Below, piece by piece: positions 1 through 5,580 of a stretch of DNA of 6,306 bases. The DNA lies in contig JAEWCI010000211.1 of the NCBI GenBank assembly GCA_023390705.1, positions 1-6,306 of the forward strand, in the 5' to 3' direction. How positions within the stretch are numbered: position 1 is the first letter of the stretch; the number at the start of each line of letters is the position of its first letter. Origin of the DNA: Pseudomonadota bacterium. GTDB taxonomy: Bacteria > Pseudomonadota > Alphaproteobacteria > Acetobacterales > Acetobacteraceae. The position numbers and the translations under genes were made by a program. Below the pieces are notes generated by a model. It worked only from the letters and a program-made list of their open reading frames with translations, had not been told where the DNA came from and made no database searches.

Positions 1-198
1 TCGCTACGCAGCCCCAAGGCGCTGAGCAGCCTATGCTGGCAGGCCGGCTTCACCACCGCCAGCCTGGCGGCGGTGCAGATCGTGCTGGGCCAGATTCCGC
101 CAGGCCAGGCCCTCGGCCCGCAACCCGGCGGCCTCTGGCCGTTGGCGCCGGACGAGATGCTCTGGCAGTTGGAACTGCTGACCAGCATGGACTGCTGA
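1..198 (+). CDS. 3' end of an unidentified protein, possibly DUF2336-like (partial)
   Basis: Frame 1 is open from the first base and ends at a TGA at 196-198, giving the last 65 residues of a protein whose start lies outside the window. The visible part contains LCWQAGFTTASLAAVQIVLG, then a Gly/Pro-rich turn, then PLAPDEMLWQLELL close to the C-terminus. From memory this pattern (short helix, Q-x-x-L-x-x-IPP, then a W-Q-L helix at the end) resembles the tail of some DUF2336-type proteins of Rhodospirillales, which are uncharacterised helical-repeat proteins; that match is tentative. It converges with the minus-strand block, 83 bp away, so it is probably not functionally linked to it. There is no signal peptide, membrane segment or catalytic motif in the visible part. 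Confidence is moderate that this is a real coding end and low for the family. Confidence 0.55.
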   Translation, partial: SLRSPKALSSLCWQAGFTTASLAAVQIVLGQIPPGQALGPQPGGLWPLAPDEMLWQLELLTSMDC

Positions 199-257
199 GC
201 CGCCCAATCGGCAGAGGACCGCATGGCCCGGGGCGCGAACCGGCCGGCAGGATGCAA

Positions 258-273
258 GGCGGCCCACGCCGCC
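258..273. terminator. GC-rich hairpin between convergent genes, possible terminator
   Basis: GGCGGC (258-263) and GCCGCC (268-273) form a perfect 6-bp stem with a CCAC loop. It lies in the 83-bp convergent gap, nine bases past the TAA of the last minus-strand gene and 60 bases past the stop of the left-edge gene. This is where a shared terminator would be expected. Neither side has a clear run of Ts, so classical intrinsic termination is not assured. Confidence 0.3.
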
Positions 274-281
274 GGCTTCCC

Positions 282-890
282 TTAGCCCAGGGTGCGGTCC
301 TTTTTCGCCCCCATGCCGCGCATGAAGCGGTCACGGATTTGGCTCGGGTCCCGCTCGGTCTGCGCCTTGGGCGGCTGGTCGTCCAGCTTCAGGCCGATGA
401 AATGCGGCCCGTCCTCGGCCAGGCAGCGGTCTATCTGCCGTTCGAAATCCGCCTCGTCCGCCGCCCACACGGCACCGCCAAGGCCGCAGCCGCGGGCGAT
501 GGCGACGTAGTCTGCCTGGGCGCCGGGCGTCTTCTGGCCGCCGGTGATCTGGTAGATGCCGTTGTCCATCAGCAGGATGGCCAGGTTCTTCGGCGCCAGG
601 GCGGCGACTGTGGTTAGGCAGCCCAGTTCCATCAGCAGGGAACCGTCGCCCTCGATGGCGAAGACCTTGCGCTGCGGCTGCGCCAGGGCGACGCCCAGCG
701 CGATGGGAATCGCCAGCCCCATGCTGCCCAGCATGTAGAAATTCTGCGGCCGGTGGCCGGCGGCCCAGAGGTCGAAATTGGAATGGCCGATGCCGCCGAT
801 GACGGCTTCTTCCCGCTTCAGCCTCGCCACCAGGCGCTGCGTCAGGTCGAAGCGGTACATGCGCTTCAGGTTGTGCGTCGCTTCGCTCAT
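282..890 (-). CDS. ThDP-dependent 2-oxoacid decarboxylase, C-terminal (PP-domain, beta) subunit; sulfopyruvate decarboxylase ComE-like
   Basis: A 202-residue protein that forms the cofactor-binding half of a split thiamine-diphosphate decarboxylase. The ThDP/Mg binding signature is present: GDG at residues 81-83 and the closing Asn at 110 (MDNGIYQITGGQ), 27 residues further on as in the GDG-X(n)-N motif. The upstream IGHSNFDLW and FYMLGSMGLAIPIALG segments and the TGGQ after the Asn match sulfopyruvate decarboxylase beta (ComE) and phosphonopyruvate decarboxylase. The length is that of a stand-alone PP domain, about 190-200 residues. The ATG at 888-890 is chosen because its ATGA overlaps the stop of the upstream partner gene, the usual sign of translational coupling; an in-frame ATG further upstream (995) would add 35 low-complexity residues lying inside the partner gene. 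The protein needs its partner, since the active site forms at the PYR/PP interface. The substrate is unproven: no Xsc (sulfoacetaldehyde acetyltransferase) or other sulfonate gene is in the window, so a different 2-oxo acid is possible. Confidence 0.88.
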   Translation of the reverse strand: MSEATHNLKRMYRFDLTQRLVARLKREEAVIGGIGHSNFDLWAAGHRPQNFYMLGSMGLAIPIALGVALAQPQRKVFAIEGDGSLLMELGCLTTVAALAPKNLAILLMDNGIYQITGGQKTPGAQADYVAIARGCGLGGAVWAADEADFERQIDRCLAEDGPHFIGLKLDDQPPKAQTERDPSQIRDRFMRGMGAKKDRTLG

Positions 891-1429
891 CGCTGCACCG
901 CCTTGCCGCCGGTCAGCAGCGGGGAAAGGATCAGGGTGGCCGGCTCCTGCGTCAGGAAGGCCTGGCGGATGGTGCGGTCCACGATGAACTCGCATTCGTC
1001 GAGCCGCGAGACGGTGTGGTGTTCCATGCCCAGGCTGTCCAGGATCGGCCGCATGGTGCGGCAGACCATGGCCTGCCCGACATTGAACTCGCCCAGCGTG
1101 CCGCGCTCGCTCACCATCATCACCACCGGGATCTGGAAGGCGCAGGGCAGGCTGGCCAGCACGTTCGGCAGGGTGGCGAAGCCCGAGGTCTGCATCAGCA
1201 GGATGCCGCGCAGCCCCGCCATCCAGGCGCCGGAAAGGATGCCGACCGCCTCCTCCTCCCGTGCCGTGGGGAAGCAGGTGAAATAGGGGTCGGCGTGCAG
1301 CGCGCCGATCAGCGGCTTCAGGACGTTGTCCGGCACATAGGTGATGAGCTTCACCTCATTCGCCTTGAACACCTGCAGCACGATCTCATGCCAAGGGGGT
1401 AGAGGCTGGGGGAGTGGTTGTGTCGTCAC
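887..1429 (-). CDS. ThDP-dependent 2-oxoacid decarboxylase, N-terminal (PYR-domain, alpha) subunit; sulfopyruvate decarboxylase ComD-like
   Basis: A 180-residue protein corresponding to the pyrimidine-binding (PYR) half of a ThDP enzyme. After a Pro-rich start, residues 14-40 (WHEIVLQVFKANEV, then ITYVPDN) match the first strand of ComD-type subunits. The stretch REEEAVGILSGAWMAG at about residues 57-72 carries the glutamate (E58 by alignment) that activates the cofactor's aminopyrimidine. It is followed by LLMQTSGFATLPNVLASL, a close match to the family's MQ-S-G-N-LASL segment. The best start is a GTG at 1427-1429, four bases after the TGA of the Bug gene. A GAGGA just before this GTG is only one base away, closer than usual, so the start is the least certain part of the call; no in-frame ATG occurs before the conserved core. 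Its stop overlaps the beta subunit's ATG (ATGA). Together the two subunits would decarboxylate a 2-oxo acid such as sulfopyruvate or phosphonopyruvate to an aldehyde. Confidence 0.87.
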   Translation of the reverse strand: MTTQPLPQPLPPWHEIVLQVFKANEVKLITYVPDNVLKPLIGALHADPYFTCFPTAREEEAVGILSGAWMAGLRGILLMQTSGFATLPNVLASLPCAFQIPVVMMVSERGTLGEFNVGQAMVCRTMRPILDSLGMEHHTVSRLDECEFIVDRTIRQAFLTQEPATLILSPLLTGGKAVQR

Positions 1430-1433
1430 GTCC

Positions 1434-2450
1434 TCAATCCACTGAAATATTGGCCCGGCGGATCACCTCGCGCCACTGCGGCACCTCCTTGGCGACGCGG
1501 GCGGCCAGGGCTTCCGGCCCCTGCCCCAGCGCCGTCACGCCAGCCAGGCGGAAACGCTGCTGCACCTCGGGCCGGCGCAGCACCTGCAATACCGCATCCG
1601 CGGTCCTGTTGACGATGGGTGATGGCGTGCCGGCAGGGGCATAGAGCGCGAGGAAGGTCTCGCTCTCCGCATCCTCGAGGCCGATCTCGCGGAGGGTCGG
1701 GATATCGGCCATGTCCGGGTCGCGGGTGGCGCCGGTCTGGGCCAGCAGCTTGATCTGGCCGGCGCGGTAGGCGACCTCCACCTGCCCGCCCTGGCTGGCG
1801 ACCAGCACCTGGGTGCTGCCGGAGACGATCGACTGCGCCGCCGGCCCGGCGCCGGAAAACGGCACCAGTTGCAACGGCATGCCGGTGCGCATCTTCAGCA
1901 CCTCGGCGGCCAGGTGCGGCGTGGTGCCGATGCCGGGCAGCGCGCAATTGAAGCGGTCCGGCTGCGCCTTCACCTGCCGCACCAGTTCCTCAAGGCTGTT
2001 GATGCCGAGGTCGCTGCGCACCGCGACGACGTTCGGCGCGGCGCCGAGCAGCGCCACATAGGCGAAGTCCTTGAACGGATCATAGGGCGCGTTGCGGTAG
2101 AGGCTGGCATTCACCACGAAGACCGAGGAGGCCACCAGCATGGTGTAGCCATCCGGCGCGGCGCGGGCGACAAGGCCGATGCCGATATTGCCGCCGGCCC
2201 CCGCGCGATTCTCGATCACCACCGTCCTGCCGATGATCTCCGCCACCCCCGGCCCCACCAGCCGGGCCGCGACATCGGTGGAGCCGCCGGGCGGGAAGCA
2301 GACCACGAAGGTGACGTTGCGCTCCGGCCAGTTGCCGGTGCCGCTGCCGCTCGCATTGCCCTGGCCCAGGACCGGCATCGCCAGCCCTGTTCCCGCCATG
2401 CCGATGAAAAGACGGCGGCCAAGACCGCCCTGCCGGAATTCCTTCACCAT
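1434..2450 (-). CDS. Bug/TctC-family tripartite tricarboxylate transporter substrate-binding protein
   Basis: A 338-residue periplasmic receptor of the Bug family (Bordetella uptake gene, TctC-like), which binds carboxylated solutes for TTT transporters. Residues 11-34 form an export signal: a twin Arg (GRRLFIG), a hydrophobic stretch and a short polar region (VLGQGNASG). The RR-x-F pattern is compatible with Tat export, although ordinary Sec is also possible. The mature part has the family hallmarks: FPPGGSTDVAARLV, IIGRTVVIENRAGAGGNIG and VARAAPDGYTML near the N-terminus, then GIGTTPHLAAEVLK and a PFSGAGPAAQSIVSG segment in the ligand-binding loops. The length is usual for the family (about 320-340 residues). 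No TctA or TctB membrane partner is nearby, which is common for Bug proteins in Betaproteobacteria and Acetobacteraceae. It sits four bases upstream of the decarboxylase genes and is probably co-transcribed with them, suggesting that its ligand feeds the pathway. The 192-bp gap before it could hold its own promoter, but I see no convincing -35/-10 pair there. Confidence 0.93.
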   Translation of the reverse strand: MVKEFRQGGLGRRLFIGMAGTGLAMPVLGQGNASGSGTGNWPERNVTFVVCFPPGGSTDVAARLVGPGVAEIIGRTVVIENRAGAGGNIGIGLVARAAPDGYTMLVASSVFVVNASLYRNAPYDPFKDFAYVALLGAAPNVVAVRSDLGINSLEELVRQVKAQPDRFNCALPGIGTTPHLAAEVLKMRTGMPLQLVPFSGAGPAAQSIVSGSTQVLVASQGGQVEVAYRAGQIKLLAQTGATRDPDMADIPTLREIGLEDAESETFLALYAPAGTPSPIVNRTADAVLQVLRRPEVQQRFRLAGVTALGQGPEALAARVAKEVPQWREVIRRANISVD

Positions 2451-2452
2451 TT

Positions 2453-2457
2453 CCTCC
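2453..2457 (-). promoter_or_regulatory. Ribosome binding site of the Bug gene (ambiguous start)
   Basis: GGAGG on the minus strand lies only two bases before the ATG at 2448-2450, but five bases before a GTG that forms codon 2 (2445-2447). By Shine-Dalgarno spacing the GTG is the better-placed initiator, giving a protein one residue shorter. The signal peptide is not affected either way. Confidence 0.55.
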
Positions 2458-2642
2458 CCCGCCCTTGCCCGGCCACCGCCTGCCGGCGCGCAACCTGGCC
2501 GCCGATGCGGCAGGAGGCGGGCAACTGGCAGGTGGTAGAGCAGGCAAATCGCCCCGTCTGGCGGCTTCAGCCGGACAGGTTACCGCTTGGTAGCGCGGCC
2601 GGGCGGAGCGAACCAGTGGGATGGCGCCAGCCCGCGGCGGCG

Positions 2643-3683
2643 TCAGTCCATCCGGTAGAATCGCATCGCCGTTTCCCGGAACAGCGCGGCCTTTTCAGCG
2701 GCGGAGGCGCCCTGAGCGATCCGCTTGAAGGCATTCCACAGCACGCCGTAGCTGCAGGATGCCTTGTCCACTGGGAAATTGCTCTCGAACGTGCAGCGTT
2801 CCGGGCCGAAGGCCTCGATGCAGGTCTCGATATAGGGCCGCCAGGCCTCGGCCAATTCGGCCGAGTTGGGCGGGACCGGCCGCTCATGCCAGCCGAAGCC
2901 GGCACGCTTCGAGCTGAGCGCCCCCAGCTTGACGAAGACGTTGGGGCAGGCAGCCACCGCGCGGATGCCTTCGCGCCAGACCGGGAAGACTTCCGCGCGC
3001 CTTCCGGCATAGGAGCCAACGCCGATCGGGCCGCCGACATGGTTCATCACAATGGGCTGGTCCGGGAAGGCCCGGGCAAGGTCAACCAGATCACCGAGTT
3101 GCGGATGGTAGAGCCAGGCATCGAAGGTCAGGCCAAGCCTGCCGAGGCAGGCGAAGCCTTCGCGGAAGCCGGGCTCGCGATACAGGCCCTCCCGGCTCCT
3201 CTCTTGCCGGCTGGCGAATTCGAAGCCCGGGTCCCAGGCGCCGCCGTTGCGGATGCCGCGGAACCGCCCTGCGCCGGCGGCGGCCAGCGCTTCCAGCACC
3301 GGTGCCACCCGTCCGCCCAGCTGGAGATCGGCATAGCCGACGATGGCGGCGGCAACCCGTGCTTCGCCATAAAGCCCGCTTGCCGCCATGGCGCCGACGC
3401 CTACGGCGAATTCGACCTCGCCGACCGGCCGCATCTCCTCCGGCCCATGGCCGCGGTAGAAGGAGGCGCATTCCAGATAGACCGTCCGGTCAATGCGGTG
3501 GCCCCCGAAGTCCGCCAGGAATTCCGGCAGCAGATAAGGGAATTCCGCGCGGGTCCAGAGATGATGATGGGCGTCGCAGATCGGCAGGTCCGGCTCGAGC
3601 GGAACCTCCTTCACCTGATCGAGCCAGGCCTGGTCAATGCCGCTGATCAGGCTGCCGACGGGCCTGTTGTCCGGGGTGGCCAT
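2643..3683 (-). CDS. Amidohydrolase family protein (Amidohydro_2/COG3618, TIM-barrel metal-dependent hydrolase)
   Basis: A 346-residue member of the amidohydrolase-2 group (PF04909-like), whose relatives include 2-pyrone-4,6-dicarboxylate lactonase and L-fuconolactonase. The metal/substrate site residues of the TIM barrel can be followed. CDAHHHLW at residues 36-43 gives the HxH of strand 1 (H39, H41). RFRGIRNGGAWD lies near 140-151, FDAWLYHPQL contains H193, and IVMNHVGGP contains H215. FESNFPVDK at 299-307 carries the strand-8 Asp (D306) that activates water. The family hydrolyses lactones or amides, or in some members decarboxylates; the exact substrate is not readable. The ATG at 3681-3683 is preferred because AGGCGGAA lies seven bases upstream and homology begins soon after it. 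An in-frame ATG at 3744-3746 and one at 3792-3794 would add residues of poor quality. It lies 175 bp after the VOC gene and 192 bp before the Bug gene. It is soluble and cytoplasmic: no signal peptide is seen. Confidence 0.92.
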   Translation of the reverse strand: MATPDNRPVGSLISGIDQAWLDQVKEVPLEPDLPICDAHHHLWTRAEFPYLLPEFLADFGGHRIDRTVYLECASFYRGHGPEEMRPVGEVEFAVGVGAMAASGLYGEARVAAAIVGYADLQLGGRVAPVLEALAAAGAGRFRGIRNGGAWDPGFEFASRQERSREGLYREPGFREGFACLGRLGLTFDAWLYHPQLGDLVDLARAFPDQPIVMNHVGGPIGVGSYAGRRAEVFPVWREGIRAVAACPNVFVKLGALSSKRAGFGWHERPVPPNSAELAEAWRPYIETCIEAFGPERCTFESNFPVDKASCSYGVLWNAFKRIAQGASAAEKAALFRETAMRFYRMD

Positions 3684-3815
3684 GGACGCGTTCCGCCTGT
3701 GGTTCTCGTTGCGCACCACACTGCCCCGGATCGGCGGAAAAATCATGGCCCTTTCGGGGGCGGTTGAAGTGCCTGCCCGGCCGTCGCGGCCCATGCCGGA
3801 ACTGGTGCCGAGGCA

Positions 3816-3872
3816 CCCGGGCGGGAGAGGGACGATGGCCCTCCCCGCCTCACCGCCCTCAGCCCGCCCGGG
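3816..3872. repeat. Nested inverted repeats at the 3' end of the VOC gene, possible terminator or attenuator
   Basis: CCCGGGCGGG (3816-3825) is perfectly complementary to CCCGCCCGGG (3863-3872), arms of 10 bp separated by 37 bases. Inside that loop GAGGG (3827-3831) pairs with CCCTC (3839-3843), and the stem can extend past a one-base bulge with GGG (3823-3825) and CCC (3844-3846); that extension competes with the outer stem for 3823-3825. The outer arm overlaps the last codons of the VOC gene, whose TGA is at 3859-3861. The position fits partial termination or mRNA processing between the VOC and amidohydrolase genes. There is no T-run, so its role is a guess. Confidence 0.35.
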
Positions 3873-4266
3873 GCGTTTCGTGCGACGGGAAGTTCAGTTC
3901 AACGCCGACGCCGTCCGGGTCGTAGCAGAAGATCTGGGTATTGCCGTCGCGCGGCAGCACCTGTTCGCGGAACTCCACGCCAGCCGCCTTCAGCCGGGCA
4001 CGCACGCCCTTCAGGTCGGAACAGGCGAAGGCGATGTGGTCGAGCAGGCCGGTGGGGCCGCTCTCGCGCGGCGGCTTGCCTTCATCCGCGGCGCGCGGGC
4101 CGATCAGGTGCACCGTTGGCTGGCCTGCGGAATAGAGCCAATAGCCGGGGAAGCTCAGCGGCGGCCGGTAGCCGACATCCAGCCCCAGGGCGTTGACGTA
4201 GAAATCCCTGGTCTTCTCCAGGTCCACCGGGCAGATGGTATAGTGTTGCAGGCCGTGCAGTGGCAT
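3859..4266 (-). CDS. VOC-family protein (glyoxalase/bleomycin resistance/extradiol dioxygenase fold)
   Basis: A 135-residue single-module vicinal-oxygen-chelate protein with the two beta-alpha-beta-beta-beta repeats of the family. The first repeat begins LQHYTICPVDLEKTRDFYVN (residues 6-25) and includes LGLDVGYRP. The second begins LLDHIAFACSDLKGVRARL (74-92) and ends FCYDPDGVGVELNF (113-126). The likely metal ligands are H8, H77 and E123, the positions of the 2-His-1-Glu triad of extradiol dioxygenases. Glyoxalase I has Glu where this protein has H53 (TVHLIG), so it is not a typical glyoxalase I. VOC proteins this short usually act as dimers; the family covers lyases, isomerases, dioxygenases and resistance proteins, and the reaction here is not determined. 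The start at 4264-4266 has GGGGAG eight bases upstream. The gap after the flavoprotein gene is only 22 bp, so the two are almost certainly co-transcribed. Confidence 0.9.
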   Translation of the reverse strand: MPLHGLQHYTICPVDLEKTRDFYVNALGLDVGYRPPLSFPGYWLYSAGQPTVHLIGPRAADEGKPPRESGPTGLLDHIAFACSDLKGVRARLKAAGVEFREQVLPRDGNTQIFCYDPDGVGVELNFPSHETPRAG

Positions 4267-4288
4267 TGCCGTTTCTCCCCGTTGTGGC

Positions 4289-5494
4289 TCAGATGAAGCG
4301 CTGGCTGGTCTGGACCCCCAGCATATGGGCGCCGACCGCTTCGATATGCGCGGTGCGCGCCTGCACCTGCTGGCCGGCGGCGTGCATGTCGCGGCAGGGC
4401 CGCTCGAAGGGATTCTTCTCGAAGATGGCGGTGGTGCCGGCCTCCCGGTAGCAGCTTTCGACCACTTCCCGGGCGCGGTGGATGGCGCTGGTGGAGGCCA
4501 GGCGGATCATCATCTTCTGGTCCATGCTGAGCCGGCCGGTGTGCTGCACATCGTCCCAGATTTCCCGCAGCACTTCCAGCAGCCAGGCGCGGGCCTGGCG
4601 CAGCTTGGCCTCCTGCTCGCCGACGAAGAGCTGTGTCACCGCGCTGTCGCGCATCAGCTTCGTGGTCGCAGTCGGCACCTTGCTGCCGGCCAGTTCCTTG
4701 AAATCCTCCAGCATACGCCGGGCGATGCCCATCATCACCCCGGCGAAGCAGGAGGCATACATATTGGTGGTGCTGAAGCGGTAGAGCAGGCCGGGATGCA
4801 CCCTTTCCTCATCCACGTCGCGGCGGACGGTGTAGTCCTCCGGCACGAAGAGGTCCTTCACGCGGTAGGTGTCGCTGCCGGTGCCGCGCAGGCCGATGAC
4901 GTCCCAATTCTCCTCCCAGCTGACCTGGTCCTGGCGCATCAGCATGGTGCGCTCGATCGGGTTGCCGTCCGGGCCGCGGCGGAGCGAGCCATCGCGCTCC
5001 TCGATCTGGCAATGGCCGCCGAGCCAGGTCGCGTGGTGGCCGCCACTGCCGAAGCCCCATTGCCCCGTGACGAGGTAGCCGCCATCCACCACCTTGGCCC
5101 TGGCGCCCTGGGCATAGCCCCAGGCCAGCACGCCGCGCGGGTCGTCGCCCCAGATCTCGCGCGCGACATGCGGCTTCACATAGGCGGCGGACATGGCGCA
5201 GACGGTGGCCTGGCCGACGCACCAGGTGGTGGAGGCATCGGCCTGCGCCATGGCTTCCACCATCCGCACCGCCTCGGCCGGTTGCGCTTCGTCGCCGCCA
5301 TATTCCTTGGGCACCAGGCAACGATAGAGGCCACGGGCGTGCAGCGCATCCAGCACCGCCGGGGTCAGGCGCCGCCCGGCCTCGATCTTCGGTGCTTCCG
5401 CCCGCAGCAGCGGCGCAATTTCCTTTACCCGCGCCAAGGGATGCTGATTCTGCCAGGATAGGGGCTGGGGCCGGAGGTCGAGGGCAGCGCTCAT
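4289..5494 (-). CDS. Acyl-CoA dehydrogenase-fold flavoprotein, probably of the FMN/FADH2-dependent monooxygenase branch
   Basis: A 401-residue protein with the three-part acyl-CoA dehydrogenase architecture. The N-terminal helical domain (about 20-125) includes GLYRCLVPKEYGGDEA and the DASTTWCVGQ helix. The middle beta domain (about 125-230) includes VVDGGYLVTGQWGFGSGG and WDVIGLRGTGSDTYRVKDLF. The C-terminal four-helix domain (about 240-401) ends AGTTAIFEKNPFERPCRDMH and AGQQVQARTAHIEAVG. The GLRGTGSDTY signature and the C-terminal RDMHA (H371) place it with the HsaA / p-hydroxyphenylacetate hydroxylase C2 / DszC-like branch, which oxygenates substrates with reduced flavin from a partner reductase, rather than with classical beta-oxidation dehydrogenases. 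No reductase gene is in the window. The ATG at 5492-5494 has GGGAGA about ten bases upstream. It is the first gene of the minus-strand block, facing the TetR gene across the palindrome at 5522-5539, so it is the most likely direct target of that regulator. Confidence 0.9.
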   Translation of the reverse strand: MSAALDLRPQPLSWQNQHPLARVKEIAPLLRAEAPKIEAGRRLTPAVLDALHARGLYRCLVPKEYGGDEAQPAEAVRMVEAMAQADASTTWCVGQATVCAMSAAYVKPHVAREIWGDDPRGVLAWGYAQGARAKVVDGGYLVTGQWGFGSGGHHATWLGGHCQIEERDGSLRRGPDGNPIERTMLMRQDQVSWEENWDVIGLRGTGSDTYRVKDLFVPEDYTVRRDVDEERVHPGLLYRFSTTNMYASCFAGVMMGIARRMLEDFKELAGSKVPTATTKLMRDSAVTQLFVGEQEAKLRQARAWLLEVLREIWDDVQHTGRLSMDQKMMIRLASTSAIHRAREVVESCYREAGTTAIFEKNPFERPCRDMHAAGQQVQARTAHIEAVGAHMLGVQTSQRFI

Positions 5495-5521
5495 TTGGCC
5501 GCGTTCTCCCTGCTTGTATTG

Positions 5522-5539
5522 TTTGGTCGTCTGACCAAA
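5522..5539. promoter_or_regulatory. Candidate TetR operator palindrome in the divergent promoter region
   Basis: TTTGGTC (5522-5528) and GACCAAA (5533-5539) are perfect 7-bp inverted arms around a 4-bp GTCT spacer. The site is 28 bases from the flavoprotein ATG and 41 bases from the tetR GTG. An 18-bp palindrome with this geometry, beside a divergent TetR gene, is the classical arrangement for a TetR dimer site that controls both directions. Binding has not been shown; the palindrome and its position are seen directly. Confidence 0.75.
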
Positions 5540-5543
5540 TCTG

Positions 5544-5567
5544 TTGTCAAGAGGAGCTGATTGTCAA
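5544..5567. promoter_or_regulatory. Tandem TTGTCAA repeat / candidate -35 elements for the minus-strand block
   Basis: TTGTCAA occurs at 5544-5550 and again at 5561-5567, exactly 17 bp apart. Read on the minus strand each copy contains a consensus -35 hexamer, TTGACA, upstream of the flavoprotein gene. From the distal copy (5562-5567) a 17-bp spacer leads to ACAGAT (5539-5544), a weak -10 that would put the transcription start inside the palindrome. No strong -10 is seen for either copy, so promoter function is tentative. Confidence 0.35.
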
Positions 5568-5570
5568 TGG

Positions 5571-5575
5571 GGAGG
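5571..5575 (+). promoter_or_regulatory. Ribosome binding site that fixes the GTG start of the TetR gene
   Basis: GGAGG lies five bases before the GTG at 5581-5583, an ideal Shine-Dalgarno spacing. It favours this GTG over the in-frame ATG at 5392, which lies inside the divergent gene. The same stretch also contains a five-codon reading frame (5567-5584) that ends at this start. Confidence 0.8.
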
Positions 5576-5580
5576 AATGC

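Noticed and set aside
33..617. A 194-codon plus-strand frame at the left end.
   Set aside because: It overlaps both the frame-1 gene end and the decarboxylase beta subunit on the other strand. Its Arg/Gly/Pro-rich sequence has no domain.
2581..2592. Short palindrome TACC-GCTT-GGTA in the gap before the Bug gene, considered as an operator.
   Set aside because: Four-base arms are expected often by chance, and it is 130 bp from the start codon with no promoter elements next to it.
1869..3767. A 632-codon open frame on the plus strand.
   Set aside because: It runs antisense across the Bug and amidohydrolase genes, is rich in His/Arg/Ala/Gly as expected of a high-GC shadow frame, and has no recognisable domain. 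The minus-strand genes have clear family motifs.
4325..5461. A 378-codon plus-strand frame.
   Set aside because: It is antisense to the flavoprotein gene, which has complete acyl-CoA dehydrogenase-fold motifs. The composition (His/Gly/Ala/Val repeats) is typical of a shadow frame.
5562..5567. A firm sigma-70 promoter call for the minus-strand block.
   Set aside because: The TTGACA hexamer is good, but the best -10 at proper spacing (ACAGAT) matches only three of six consensus bases, so it is listed only as a tentative element.
5392..5580. A 63-codon N-terminal extension of the TetR protein from an ATG at 5392.
   Set aside because: It would lie inside the divergent flavoprotein gene and over the palindrome, with no Shine-Dalgarno in support. 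The GTG at 5581 has an ideal one, and the TetR domain begins right after it.
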